Source: a virus. Taken from it: DNA of 21,556 bases. Of the stretch, positions 7,263-18,300 are shown in pieces. The DNA lies in the IMG/VR virus record IMGVR_UViG_3300017967_004276, positions 1 through 21,556 of that record, one strand, 5' to 3'. Every line of letters starts with the position of its first letter. Position 1 is the first letter of the stretch. A program made the position numbers and the translations under genes. The notes under the pieces were generated by a model. It searched no databases, was not told where the DNA came from, and was given only the letters and a program-made list of their open reading frames with translations.

Positions 7263-7940
7263 TTATATTATCGTTCCTAGATCAACATCATTTTCAGATG
7301 GTGCTAGTATATTTCCAAAATCGTAGTCACTTATCTGATAAAGTGCTTGTACCGCATTTTGTGGATTTTGGTCAATAGTCCCAAAATCATTATCAAAAAG
7401 TGCATTAAGTATACTGGTTTGAGTTTTTCCGCCATAACTTCCTACAAAGTTTGTAGCGGTAACGCCACCAGTAATGTTAATTGATCCTGTACCTACAATG
7501 CTTTGACCATTTAAATCTAATGGTCCAGTTAACTGAGCATTAACAAGATCAGCACTAATTGTAATTTGTTTACCTGAAGATTCAACTTGAACGTTTGAAC
7601 CTCCAATTAATGTTAGTGTATCACTTTCTAAAGTAGCAAGTGAATTACCACTGTCAGTTATAATATTCGCAAACGAATTTGCTTGATTTTTACTAACAGT
7701 AATATCATCAGCATTCTGCGTGACTGTGATACCAGTACCAGAAACAATACTTCTAAATTTTAGTAAATTAGCTTGTTTTTCAACAAAACTTTCTGCTCCA
7801 CTACCAAGATTTTGACCCGTAACGGCTAGTTCATTACTTAGTGAAGTAAAGTTTTTGTTTACTTTAGCAAATGCGGTACGTAAATCATCGCCTGTACCAT
7901 CATTTACTAAATTACCAATATTAATTTCTTCGATTGCCAT
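7263..7940 (-). CDS. Fibre-like structural protein with NDGTGD N-terminal module
   Basis: A 225-residue protein that starts with the shared module EINIGNLVNDGTGDDLRTAF followed by AKVNKNFTSLSNEL (about 4-37), nearly the same as the start of the 2454-residue protein. The middle is beta-rich, with phage-fibre phrases such as GTGITVTQNADDITVSKNQA and TLIGGSNVQVESSGKQITIS, then LTGPLDLNGQSIVGTGSINI. The C-terminus, QALYQISDYDFGNILAPSEN and DVDLGTII, is short and acidic. No enzyme motif is present. A TAGGAG ribosome-binding site lies 6 bases before the ATG. A GATAAATA late-promoter-like octamer begins directly after the protease gene's stop, 17 bases before the start. It is probably a short fibre or a connector that docks to the same baseplate partner as the other proteins with this module. 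Confidence 0.8.
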   Translation of the reverse strand: MAIEEINIGNLVNDGTGDDLRTAFAKVNKNFTSLSNELAVTGQNLGSGAESFVEKQANLLKFRSIVSGTGITVTQNADDITVSKNQANSFANIITDSGNSLATLESDTLTLIGGSNVQVESSGKQITISADLVNAQLTGPLDLNGQSIVGTGSINITGGVTATNFVGSYGGKTQTSILNALFDNDFGTIDQNPQNAVQALYQISDYDFGNILAPSENDVDLGTII

Positions 7941-7957
7941 TACATGCTCCTACTAAC

Positions 7958-7965
7958 TATTTATC
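7958..7965 (-). promoter_or_regulatory. T4-type late-promoter-like octamer GATAAATA
   Basis: GATAAATA on the minus strand, one mismatch from TATAAATA, lies in the 25-base gap between the protease stop (7966-7968) and the ATG at 7940. The leader would be only about 10 bases but would still hold the TAGGAG ribosome-binding site. It is outside coding sequence, which makes it more believable than the copy at 3298. Confidence 0.5.
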
Positions 7966-10900
7966 CTAACGCCTGATTCGAGGTCTTGGATACGCTACTC
8001 CAGAATTTGGTCTTGCTTTATAATTACGTTTAGGATACGTAGTTCCTTCACTTTTTCTTTGTTGTCTATATCTTAATACAAGATTTGGTGATCCTAAAAG
8101 TGCTTCAATATCTTCATAATTTCCTGACCCAGTGTCACCTAAAGTATTTGGTTCAGCCATTGCTACAATCATATCTCTGGCCTCCTCACAAGTCATGTCA
8201 GGATACGTTTGGCAAAGGCAAGCAATAACACCAGCAACTTGAGGACTGGCCATACTTGTTCCTGAAATTTTTCCAACCCTATAACTTGAGTTTCTTGGAT
8301 CTCCGTACGGGCTAGCCGTTGTGTAAGCACTTTGAATATAAGTTCCAGGTGCCCAAATTGTTATTCCAGGACCTCTATCACTATAATCAGCTGGTTTTTC
8401 TCTAAGCGATGTATAATCTCCCATTGCTCCAACACAAATAGTAGGCAAGTCATAACCGCCAGATGCTGTAGTATCAACTCGAGTCGGCGAAGTTCCTCTC
8501 ATATAATAGTAAGGAAAGTTTACTGAATCAGGATAGCGGTTTGCCATTTCAAATGTATTATCCCAATCCTGATCCCCAGGAGCGGCATGGTACCATTGAC
8601 CATTGCCTGCCGCACCTATGTTGATAATTCCTTCGTCAATAGCATCTTCAACATCTGCGTCTAGAGCATCGACAGGAACAGGTATTCGTTTACCAGATAT
8701 AAATCCCCAGTCATTAAGTTGTTCTGTTGTAAATGGCACAATATCTGAAGTAACTTGATTGTTTTGTTCTATAGTTACTCTGAAATTTTCTGGATTGTCT
8801 TCGTCAAATCTTACTTCCCAGCGTATACCAGGATCGCCAAGTGTTCCCGAACTTGCCGCATTTCCTTCAAATACAACTCTATAGTATTCTGTGCCTGGAT
8901 TAGAAGACACAATAATTTGGCCATTCATATTGGTATGATTGCTACATTGATAGAAGTAGGTGCCTGCCGCAGTAGGAGTCCAACTTACAGTGTTACCACT
9001 AACGGCACCTTGTCCAGTTGCTCCAGCTACTTGACTACCTGTACCTGTAATTTGAGCTGTTTTGAAATACATAGGATGAACAAAGTTTGAATTGTTTGTG
9101 ATTTCTAAAGTGTCGCCTACTAGTATATTAATAGTTGCGTTATCTCCACTAACTGCTCCATTACGATCAGTACCGTTACTTAATGAAAATGCTATGTTAC
9201 TGTTGTTAACAGCATCAATAGTATAAGTGTTTACAGGTGTAGCATAATTCCCTGTTGGTTCAGTTCCATAATAAATTCTTTGACAGCTTGTATCCGGAGC
9301 GTTACCACCAAATCGTTCTCCACTTCCTATCATAATTTTAGCATAAGGAACATTATTTGGAGAAATGTTAGGTTCAGTAGTTGAACCACCACCAAATGTA
9401 ATATAACTATTTGTTCCTACATTAATTTGAGTATAATCAGTACTAAACATAGTAAAAGTAAATGGTAAGTTTAGTGTCCAGTAACCGTCATCATTATCTC
9501 CTGTAGTAGGACTAGTTAAAGAATTTAATCCTGCTACAGAATCAATACTAACATTTGCCTCTCCAGTTGCTCCCCTTGTAGCAGTAGCTGCAGGAGTTGA
9601 GTCTTGAGTAACATTAAGGGTAACATCAATGTTAGTATCAAAGGTACAGTTAGGATTAGGTTCAGTGCCGTAATTTGTAGTAATGTTTATAGTATATGTT
9701 CCATCTTTTTGTACAGTAAATTGTTCATCGATTGTAGCGGTTACTGAAGCACCAGTATATATACCATCAGTGTATGTTGCCACAACCACATTATCTGGAT
9801 CTCTAATTTCAACTTCGATATCTAAATCAACAGTACCTGTAGGTGTAGCATAAGTTATTTCTTGGAATACGTCTACAGTAAAGTTTCCGTATCTTGTACC
9901 ACCTTGTGGTAGAGTTTGTACATAAACTGTGTTAGTAGTAGCTGATTTTAATGTATCATTAAGGAAAGCTCTAGTGCCACCTGAAACAGTCCATCCACCT
10001 CCACCAATAAGTCCTCCCGTTGGAGAAGGATTTAATGTACCTTCTGTATTACCAGGGTTCGGAGTTCCTGAAGTTGTACAGGCAAATTGTACCCAATCGT
10101 CTTTTGCTCCGTCGCCTATGTTATATCTAAAACTGGCTAAATCTGAGGAATTGTCTGCGCTGTATATTCCTGAAAACCCTGTAGGAGTTCCCGTGCCTGA
10201 AGTTGCTGTATATCTAGTTCCTCTATATGTAACTGCGGTAATATCATTAAAGGTCCATTCTGATGGAAAAATACTCATCCCCCAACTGCTGTTCACCACT
10301 GTAGGATTTTTTATACCGGTATCTGGATTAACAGATTTTGTTCTATGAAACTCTCTTACATAATCGTATACGTACGGAAAGTTAGTGTTTCCGACGTCGC
10401 CAGCGTAATAGTAAATGTTATATAGATTAGCATCTCTGGCCCAACCTTGTGTATTACCACCTGCTGTTCCCATTACGTGTAAAGCATGGTAGTTACCGGA
10501 AGTATACTGTCCATATGTATAAGTACTACCTGCTACGCCTCCAACTTCATTGTTATATAAAGCATACCAGTCGATTAAGTTTACTCTAGAACCTCCAGTC
10601 CCGTCAACATTAACAGCATATTCTGGGTGACCTGTTGCTTGTCCATCAGCATCCATAATAACTATGTCTACATTCTTACCAGTTTCTGTTAGTGTAATTG
10701 TTTGCGTATTATCACCACTCCAATCATTGTGAACTCCACCTTCGACACATCTAAGCAAACCCCAATTTTTATGATTACTATTTTGTACTGACTCTCTATT
10801 GAAATTTGAAGTTTGTGTTATGACATGACTTGAAATAGATACACCCATTTCTGAAGGATGAGGTTGTACAGCTCTTACATCAGGATGTAGTTTTAAACTA

Positions 10901-11094
10901 ACTGCTTCCTTTCTAGTTAGATAATAAGATGTAGATCTGCTCTTCGGACGTTCTTGATCTATCATAACAGGTCTAGTGATTACAGTATTGGTAGGTGTAG
11001 TATCTGCTGTTGTTAATTCTTCGTGAATACGAAGCATGCCTTCCATATTTTTAGCAGTTACAATGTAACGTCTTTGTGTAACGTCTCTAGCCAT
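7966..11094 (-). CDS. Subtilisin-like (S8) serine protease with large insertion holding a cupredoxin-like domain
   Basis: A 1042-residue protein with a complete S8 protease split by a long insertion. Residues 8-80 look like an I9-type propeptide (RRYIVTAKNMEGMLRIHEEL; LTRKEAVSLKLHPDVRAVQP). Catalytic Asp148 is in DIVIMDADG, His203 in NYHALHVMGTAGG and Ser947 in GKISGTSMASPQVAG; the oxyanion Asn831 is in NIGAAGNGQW. Between VVNSSWGMS (267-274) and EDAIDEGIINIGAAGNG (816-832) lie about 540 extra beta-rich residues. These include a cupredoxin-like unit at about 650-732 with the copper-site pattern His673, Cys717, His720, Met723. The C-terminus is basic (KRNYKARPNSGVAYPRPRIR). No classical signal peptide is seen. 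The ribosome-binding site TAGAGG is 9 bases upstream. It lies in the middle of the fibre genes, so it is likely a virion-associated or maturation protease; its target is unknown. Confidence 0.88.
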   Translation of the reverse strand: MARDVTQRRYIVTAKNMEGMLRIHEELTTADTTPTNTVITRPVMIDQERPKSRSTSYYLTRKEAVSLKLHPDVRAVQPHPSEMGVSISSHVITQTSNFNRESVQNSNHKNWGLLRCVEGGVHNDWSGDNTQTITLTETGKNVDIVIMDADGQATGHPEYAVNVDGTGGSRVNLIDWYALYNNEVGGVAGSTYTYGQYTSGNYHALHVMGTAGGNTQGWARDANLYNIYYYAGDVGNTNFPYVYDYVREFHRTKSVNPDTGIKNPTVVNSSWGMSIFPSEWTFNDITAVTYRGTRYTATSGTGTPTGFSGIYSADNSSDLASFRYNIGDGAKDDWVQFACTTSGTPNPGNTEGTLNPSPTGGLIGGGGWTVSGGTRAFLNDTLKSATTNTVYVQTLPQGGTRYGNFTVDVFQEITYATPTGTVDLDIEVEIRDPDNVVVATYTDGIYTGASVTATIDEQFTVQKDGTYTINITTNYGTEPNPNCTFDTNIDVTLNVTQDSTPAATATRGATGEANVSIDSVAGLNSLTSPTTGDNDDGYWTLNLPFTFTMFSTDYTQINVGTNSYITFGGGSTTEPNISPNNVPYAKIMIGSGERFGGNAPDTSCQRIYYGTEPTGNYATPVNTYTIDAVNNSNIAFSLSNGTDRNGAVSGDNATINILVGDTLEITNNSNFVHPMYFKTAQITGTGSQVAGATGQGAVSGNTVSWTPTAAGTYFYQCSNHTNMNGQIIVSSNPGTEYYRVVFEGNAASSGTLGDPGIRWEVRFDEDNPENFRVTIEQNNQVTSDIVPFTTEQLNDWGFISGKRIPVPVDALDADVEDAIDEGIINIGAAGNGQWYHAAPGDQDWDNTFEMANRYPDSVNFPYYYMRGTSPTRVDTTASGGYDLPTICVGAMGDYTSLREKPADYSDRGPGITIWAPGTYIQSAYTTASPYGDPRNSSYRVGKISGTSMASPQVAGVIACLCQTYPDMTCEEARDMIVAMAEPNTLGDTGSGNYEDIEALLGSPNLVLRYRQQRKSEGTTYPKRNYKARPNSGVAYPRPRIRR

Positions 11095-11098
11095 GCTA

Positions 11099-12325
11099 TT
11101 ATGCCTCTAACTGAATTAGTGTAAGTGTAACAGTAAATGTTCTTGTGCCGCCTGATTTATTTTTAACTGATATAGGTATTACATCAGTAACAGGACTTTC
11201 ATTATTAAAACCTAGTACAGCCGGACTTATCAATACTGTATCAGCACCTGTTGTAATAGTTTCAACTACCACACCAGCACCTGGAGCTGGATCATCTGTT
11301 TCTAATCTTGAAGCATCTGCGGTTCTACTTGCTTGATCAGTATAAACCCTAACCCATGCCGCGGCATCAACTTGTAATTTTAATACCATGTATCCTTTAA
11401 AGGCTCCTGTGATATTAGTGGTTGCTGTTACTCCGTCGGCAATACTAGATGTTGAAGCTGATTTAGTAGTTCTAGATCCTAATCCAGTACCACCACCGCC
11501 AGCGGCCGCGCCCGGCTGCCATCTTACGTTAGCCGCGTCCCATACAAGAGCTTGTCCGTCTGTTGCTCCTACTTGATCTAATTTATATGTATTGAGTACG
11601 CCATGTAATCCATCAACTAACACACCTGAACTATCTTCAGAATAAACACTACCAGTAACATCACCATCTATATTTCCAATAACGTTACCAACAACACCAC
11701 CAGTGTGTGTACCTTGTGTGTTACCTACAATAGTATTTGAAAAAGTTTTAACTCCGGCAATAGTCTGGTCGCCCGCCGTATACACTCCATTTGTGACTGT
11801 GCCAGCGTTACCACTAACATTACCTGTTACATTTCCTGTAAGATTTCCAACAACGCCTTGGCCTGCCTGTAAAACACCATTAGCATCAATATAAACATCG
11901 CCGCCATCAACTTTAAAGTTAATAATATTTGTTGCTCCATTAGAAGCATCAAAAGTAAAATCATTATTAGCATCATTAATGCTCATGCCGCCTGAGAATG
12001 TTATACTATTTGTAGAAATAGTATTTCCAGTAGCATCAATAATCATTGAACTGTCATCAGCAAAAACTGATCCAGTAACGTCAGCAGTAATACTTCCTAC
12101 ATCAACATTATTTGCGTATATATTATCCCAGCGTTGTGTCGGTGAACCTATGTTATAACTAGCCCCCCACGCTGGTGTAATGTCCTGTGTAAGATTTGTA
12201 AGTATACCAGTTGTTGCTTGTGAGTTTACAAACAGAAAATTATCGTCGACTACCTTTAGTACTTCATTTACTTTGTCCCAGGTTAGTGGGTGATTAGTTG
12301 AATTATATAGAGTTGTTAATGCCAT
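11099..12325 (-). CDS. Tail-fibre protein with C-terminal beta-sandwich domain
   Basis: A 408-residue fibre-like protein. The N-terminus (LTWDKVNEVLKVVDDNFLFV, about 14-33) is a remote version of the docking module in neighbouring proteins. It continues with NIGSPTQRWDNIYANNV, the YxLGSxxxRWxxxY signature common in phage fibres. Two GSVFADDSS/GSVYSEDSS motifs and a beta-helical GNLTGNVTGNVSGN run follow, close to those in the 468-residue fibre. A glycine-rich hinge, PGAAAGGGGTGLGS, separates a C-terminal domain of about 115 residues (FKGYMVLKLQVDAAAWVRVY; ASRTADASRLETDDPAPGAG; VTLTLIQLEA). That domain type recurs in marine phage fibres and is probably the distal binding tip. The start shares TAATG with the giant gene's stop, and GGGGAG provides the ribosome-binding site. 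Confidence 0.82.
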   Translation of the reverse strand: MALTTLYNSTNHPLTWDKVNEVLKVVDDNFLFVNSQATTGILTNLTQDITPAWGASYNIGSPTQRWDNIYANNVDVGSITADVTGSVFADDSSMIIDATGNTISTNSITFSGGMSINDANNDFTFDASNGATNIINFKVDGGDVYIDANGVLQAGQGVVGNLTGNVTGNVSGNAGTVTNGVYTAGDQTIAGVKTFSNTIVGNTQGTHTGGVVGNVIGNIDGDVTGSVYSEDSSGVLVDGLHGVLNTYKLDQVGATDGQALVWDAANVRWQPGAAAGGGGTGLGSRTTKSASTSSIADGVTATTNITGAFKGYMVLKLQVDAAAWVRVYTDQASRTADASRLETDDPAPGAGVVVETITTGADTVLISPAVLGFNNESPVTDVIPISVKNKSGGTRTFTVTLTLIQLEA

Positions 12326-15300
12326 TATAGTCTCCCCACCGCTACTTCAATTGTTCCTATTCGATCACTATCATAAACATCGATAGCTTTACCAATAATT
12401 GTTCCTGGCTTAGCATCTCCGCCTGCGCTTGTAGCAACTCCTGGTATACCACTAGCAATAATAAGATCTCCTTTTTCAATTTTTCCTACTACCTTACAAG
12501 GTACTCTACCTTGTAGTGCTACTAGAACTTTTTTGCCTTGACAATCAGAATTCATAATGTAAGCGGCTTCAGTACTTACTACACCGGCAACTTTATGTGT
12601 TCCTAATTCTCCGGACAATGTAACTTCTTTATCGCCCCCGAATTGAACAACTGTTCCTGGTTCGTATGTCTTATCACCCTCATAATACTCTGCCAAGTCA
12701 GCCCAAGTAGCTTGCATTCTACTACCTGCTGTTAATTGCCAGTTACCTTCAATGTAACCAATTGCTGATGTATTACCATTTTCTGCTGTAAGTGTTCCGC
12801 CGGAACCTACTTCAACTCTACCAGAACTACCTCCAGCAGTTCTAAATTTGTGTACACCTGCTCGATATTCAGTAAAGTGATTAGCGGCAACGTTACTAAA
12901 CTGTGCCTTAATAGCAACTTCACCATTACCGTTTCTGTAGTTAACATAGTAAGCATTGTCAGCTGAACTTTGTTCGTGTTTTGTAATTACAGGTGTAGTC
13001 GAAGTTTGGTAAGTCATCCATATACCTTCTAGGTCTGAAGGATTACCACTTTCAACACCATCACTTACATTAATTGTAATATTACCATCTGCAGTAATAT
13101 TTTCAAAATTAGATGTACCAGCAAAGTCTGCGCTACCAGTTCCACTTCTTTGTACAATAGTATTTGCTGTGTTAGAACTAGTAAATTCAATAGTAGCAAA
13201 ATCAGCGGCTGTATTACCTGTTCCGATTCTAGCCATAACACCAATGTCGCCAAAGTCAGGACGTCTACATCCTAAACCATCTTCAACAATAGTTTTAGCA
13301 TCAATTGGAACAGGTGGTCCGTCGATAGATTGACCTATTCCTCCTGGATTAGATCTTCTAGCAAGAACTTTTGTATTAGAGCCAACTGCTAAGTTTGTGT
13401 TATCAGTAACATCTATAACTGCTACATCAATATGTCTTAGTTTTTCAAAACCAATACCATCATAGTAAGCGCCTGATCTTGTTGCGTTGGTAGAATCTTT
13501 TAATGCTAAGAATCCATTAACAAGGGTAAATTCTAATGTTTGAGCACCACTAATAATTCCGTAGTGTCTTATTTTACCACCTGTAATTGTTCCGCCTGTT
13601 GATGTATCAGCTGGAATTCTAAATGTATTTGCTGTGATGTTGGTTGCTTTCCAGTCACCATTGATTGCTGTAACAACAGTTTCTTCTGAAATTACAACAG
13701 CATCACCTTCGCTCATTCCATGGTTTTCAGATGTTGTAATTGTAGTATAGTCATCACCAGCACCTGGAGCAGATTCTGCTGTGTATACATAACTTGCGAT
13801 TCCAATACCTTCAAACTCTGTTGCTCTAGCAGTATTAAGATCTAATTTATGCTGTTCAATACCAGCATCATAATTAACATCTGCGTTGACAATAACGTTA
13901 TCGTTAATTGTAGCAACAATTTGAGGATCAGGATAGTTAGTTACAGTTGGTGATACAACATCAGCAACGCCTGGAGCATTTTGTTGGAATGTAAATGTTA
14001 ACGCTCCTACAACTGTTGCGTTTGAAAATTCACTTGAACCATTGGTTGTAAATGCTAATATGTCAGCACTTTCAATATAACTGTAATCTGGTTGTCTATT
14101 GTTATTTGGATCTACTGGATTGGCTTCATACATCCATCCTTCCGGAGCGTCTTGTAAGTTACCAATCTTCATGTATGCTTTTCTAATAGCATCACCTTCA
14201 CCTTCAATTCCTACATCAGGATCTGGCAAACCTCTAACAAAATTATTACTCATATCAATCGGTCCAGTCATCTGACGTGAACCATCACGCGGTAAGTATC
14301 CTGGTCCAATTAATACTGTTTGAATTCCACCTTCGTGTGTTAAACCTAAACGTCTATCAATATAAGCTCTAACAGCCGCTTCGGTTGGTACTGCTTGGTT
14401 ACTTGCTTCACCAGCACCACCCAGTGTAACGTCACCGGTAAATTCACTAATTGTTTCACCAGCGGCAAGTCTTAAACTTGTAATACCTTGTAAGTCGATC
14501 TTAGCATCAAGTGTAACTTTACCAGTACCTTGGTCAACAGCAAAGAATTCACCAACTCTAAAGTTACCTGACTGATCTGATGATACCCAGAACACACGCC
14601 CTGTACCTTCTTCAACTGCTTCGTTTGATTGTAGAGGATTGTTGTTAGGTGGACCAAAAATGTTTGATGGATAGTTAGTATCAGCATAAGATCCTGTACC
14701 AATGGATAAGAAGTCATGTCCTGTTGCTCTCATAGTTGAGATGTTAACAGTAACTTGTCCTTGTGCTCCAGCTCTAATACCTGCTTTAAGTTGTAGATTT
14801 TCTAGAGAAGCACTAAAGTCTGATGTAGCACCGCCAAATAGTTCAACAGTACCTGAAGTTGCCGCGGCACCAAATCCGCTACCGTCTGCTTTTGTTGTTA
14901 AGTCTTTATCAGTGTAAAGAACAAATGTGTTCGTTGTAATATCACCAGCAAAATATAAGCCATCAAATGAAGCATTGTCAGCACCAGTAATTCTAATCTG
15001 TCTACCAGTACGTAAATCAAGTGTTCCTGATACTGTAACAGTAATAGTACTAGCCGCTGTTGCGCCTGTGATTGTATAACTTCTATTAACTAAAGTTTCG
15101 TTTGAATCTGTAATATTTTTAAATGATACTAGACCGTAACTTCCAATTTTGTTTCCAAAACCGTCTAATAGATCTACATCTTTATAATCAGTTACTTCAT
15201 ATAAAGCATCTTGATAACCGAATATCATACCACCTGTGGAAGTACTACTTCCATCATAGATAGCATATCCTGTTGTTTGTTTTGTTAAACGTGCAGCCTG

Positions 15301-18300
15301 TTCTGGTTCAACTGTTTGAACAGTGATAGCATCATCACCAATACCATTGGCATAACTTGGTGGTGTAAATGTTGGATCTGCTTTTTTAAGGTTTAGGTTA
15401 ACGTATGGAAAACCGTCTTTTGTTGTAATGTTCTGATCACCATCTTGAGCATCTAGTCCATTAAATCCATTAAATGATAATACTCTGATAACAGCATCGT
15501 CAATACCTGAGCTTTCGTCAAATACTAATGCTGTCGAAGGTCGTGTACTAACAACTTGAATTTTATCAGTAATTGTAAACTCTTCAAAAGCTCTAACAAT
15601 AACTTTTTTACCTGCTGGAACATCTGCGGCCAGTCCGCCACCTGTAACATCTGTATCGATACTACATTCGTAAGTTCCACTTGGTAGTCCACTAGTTGAA
15701 ATTGCTGAAATTTTATAAGCTCTAAAACCAGTTATTGAATTTGGACCTGTTCTTTGAGGATCATTTGAGTGATCAACTTCAATAAAACATCCTGGGAATG
15801 GAGGATAAGCAACATCGTTGATGTAAATTTTTGCTATAGTTTTATCGTTAACTACATCTACGGGTCTATCTTCGTATACAGATGCTGTTTGAATTAAAGG
15901 AAATTTAAGTCCAATTCTATCTGGAACTTCGTTTGGATCAGCACCATTTGATCTTAAACCGTAAACACCATGTGCTGACGATCCGTTAAGCGATCTAATT
16001 TGAGCACCATTTAAGGCAAAGTAAGCAGTATGACAGTAGTATGTAAACATGGACACTGATTCAACAAGTCCGTTGTTCATAGCAAACACACCATAACCCA
16101 TATCGTTAACTTGTGTAAAGTCATTACCTAGCATTGACTTATTACCTGGTGTAGCAAGTGTAACTTTACCAGCAGTCATTTGCTCATATGGATTATCTAG
16201 AACACATTCATATAACGGATATAAAACAGGCACACCAGTTGAATCACCGAACGAAGCATAAGTTTCGCCCGGAGCTGCATCATCGCCAGCAATAAGTGTT
16301 TTCATATAACCTATTGATGTGTTGATAGCTTCTGTAATACCAGCATCGACTAGATCTTGTGCTGTTAATGTTGTGTCTTGTGTTACATCCCATTGGAAAC
16401 TATGAGAAGTTCCTGTACCAAGACCAGTAAAGTCAATTTCAAATTCTGATCCTGGATCTCTTTCTTGAGCTCTTACAAGTTCGATTGAGTTGTATAATTT
16501 AAAATTGTCAGCATCGACTCTAAATGTAAAGTAAACTCCGCCGTTGGTAAGAGTTCCTCCACCAGCAAGATCTAATGAATCTGCTCCCCCGTTGCTGTAT
16601 ATTATACGTGATCCTGTATTAAATCCATGATTTGTAATAGTAAATGTATTTGAAGTTACATCTAAAACAAGATTCGGATCAAATGTTTGACCGATGAACA
16701 CACCTGAAGGTGCTGTGTTGTTTAGAATTTCGCCTATTCTAGTTTTAATGTGTTGAACAGCGTCAAGTGTCGCTGGCAATTGATTAACTGTTTGTGGATC
16801 CCCGCTCGAAGGAATAAGTTTTTTACCTGCTCGGTAGTAACTGTAACCTGCTCTAATAGAGTTATTAAAGTTACCTTGATTTAAATCACTAACACCTGCG
16901 TTAGGAGCATTACCGAATAAGTCAATACTTAAAGCATCAACAATATATCCTGAATCTCTAAAACAAATATCTACATTATAATCTAAGTTAGGATAGTTTA
17001 CAGCAAGGAATCCAATTACATCTGCTTGAATAAATTCTTTGTTTTCTTGCAATAGTTTTTTAGCAACATACATTTTCTCACCGTAGCGGATAATGTTTGC
17101 TACAATATCAAAACAGTTTTGAACTTCTTGTTGAGCTCCACCTTGCTCTGCGTTTGTAATTGATGCTATTTTAGTTTGTGCTATAGTTCCTAATGCTGGC
17201 CAAGTGTTTTGTTGTACACAAGTAATTGCGATGTCTCTCGCTTTTTCAATTGCGGCCGCTGTTGCTGTTACTTGTCCAGCAACAACTGTGAGTCCACCTG
17301 AGAAGTATAGTCTACCTGCTCTTGTTGATTCTTCGTAACCGCCAAATAATACATCATTAACTGCGGCATCAACAATCAGTCCAACGTCTCTTCTACACTT
17401 ATCTTCATTAAATGTAAAACCTAAGTTCTGTGTAGCAAGCCATTGTATTGTTTCTTCTTGTATGAAAGACCTATTCTGTTCAATTAATACTTTAGCATCA
17501 AAGAAAGCAGATTCAATTCTATTTGTTAATGTAATTCTATAAATATCTTCGCCGATATTAAATGAAGTTGGAAGTTGTGGCTCTCGTTGTAGACCACCAA
17601 TTACAATTTTATTATCATCTCCGCCTTGTGGATTGCGTGTTAATTCTCCAGTTTCGCCTGACTTATAAAGTAGGATACCATCTAGGTTACCCATGAATCC
17701 GTCAACAAATTGTCCACCAGCAAAGTTTTTAACGTTAATACTTTTAGCAAATGATGAACCTGTTTGACAATAAGGTGATTTAGAATTAATCTGATTGTTT
17801 GGATCTAGTACCATCATAAATCCGCCGTGTCCTTGAACACTAACATTTCTTACAATAGTAGCATCAGCACATAAGAAAACATCCATTTCATCATTTTTCT
17901 TAGGTTGACTTGAGAAGTCTAAAGGATCTGTTAGGTATTGATAACCAAATTCATAATCAGTAACTCTTAATCCGTCAATAACAGGATCTCTTCTAAAAAA
18001 TACTCTACTCCATGGAGATTCTGATACTCCTAATTTTGGTCTTAGAATTGTACGTCTGAATTCATCACCTCTTAATGATACGTTTGGTGATAATCTAATT
18101 GGAAAATGTTCGTAGTAGATGCCAGTTTCTACTTGGATTGTAATCTGAATGTTCTGAGCAGGATCACCGTACTGAATTACTTCACCTATTTGGAAAGATC
18201 CTTGTAATAATTCAACTTCAAAAATTTCTCTACCTGAAGCATCACGTTCGGCAGAGTGTGAGATAATTTTAGCAACAGCATCTGAATCAATACCTCTAAG

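Noticed and set aside
8755-9090. Plus-strand 111-codon open frame
   Set aside because: Antisense shadow of the cupredoxin-containing part of the protease; composition is not protein-like.
9929-10348. Plus-strand 139-codon open frame
   Set aside because: It lies entirely antisense to the protease gene, is proline/valine-rich as expected from the complement of that coding sequence, and has no ribosome-binding site or recognisable domain.
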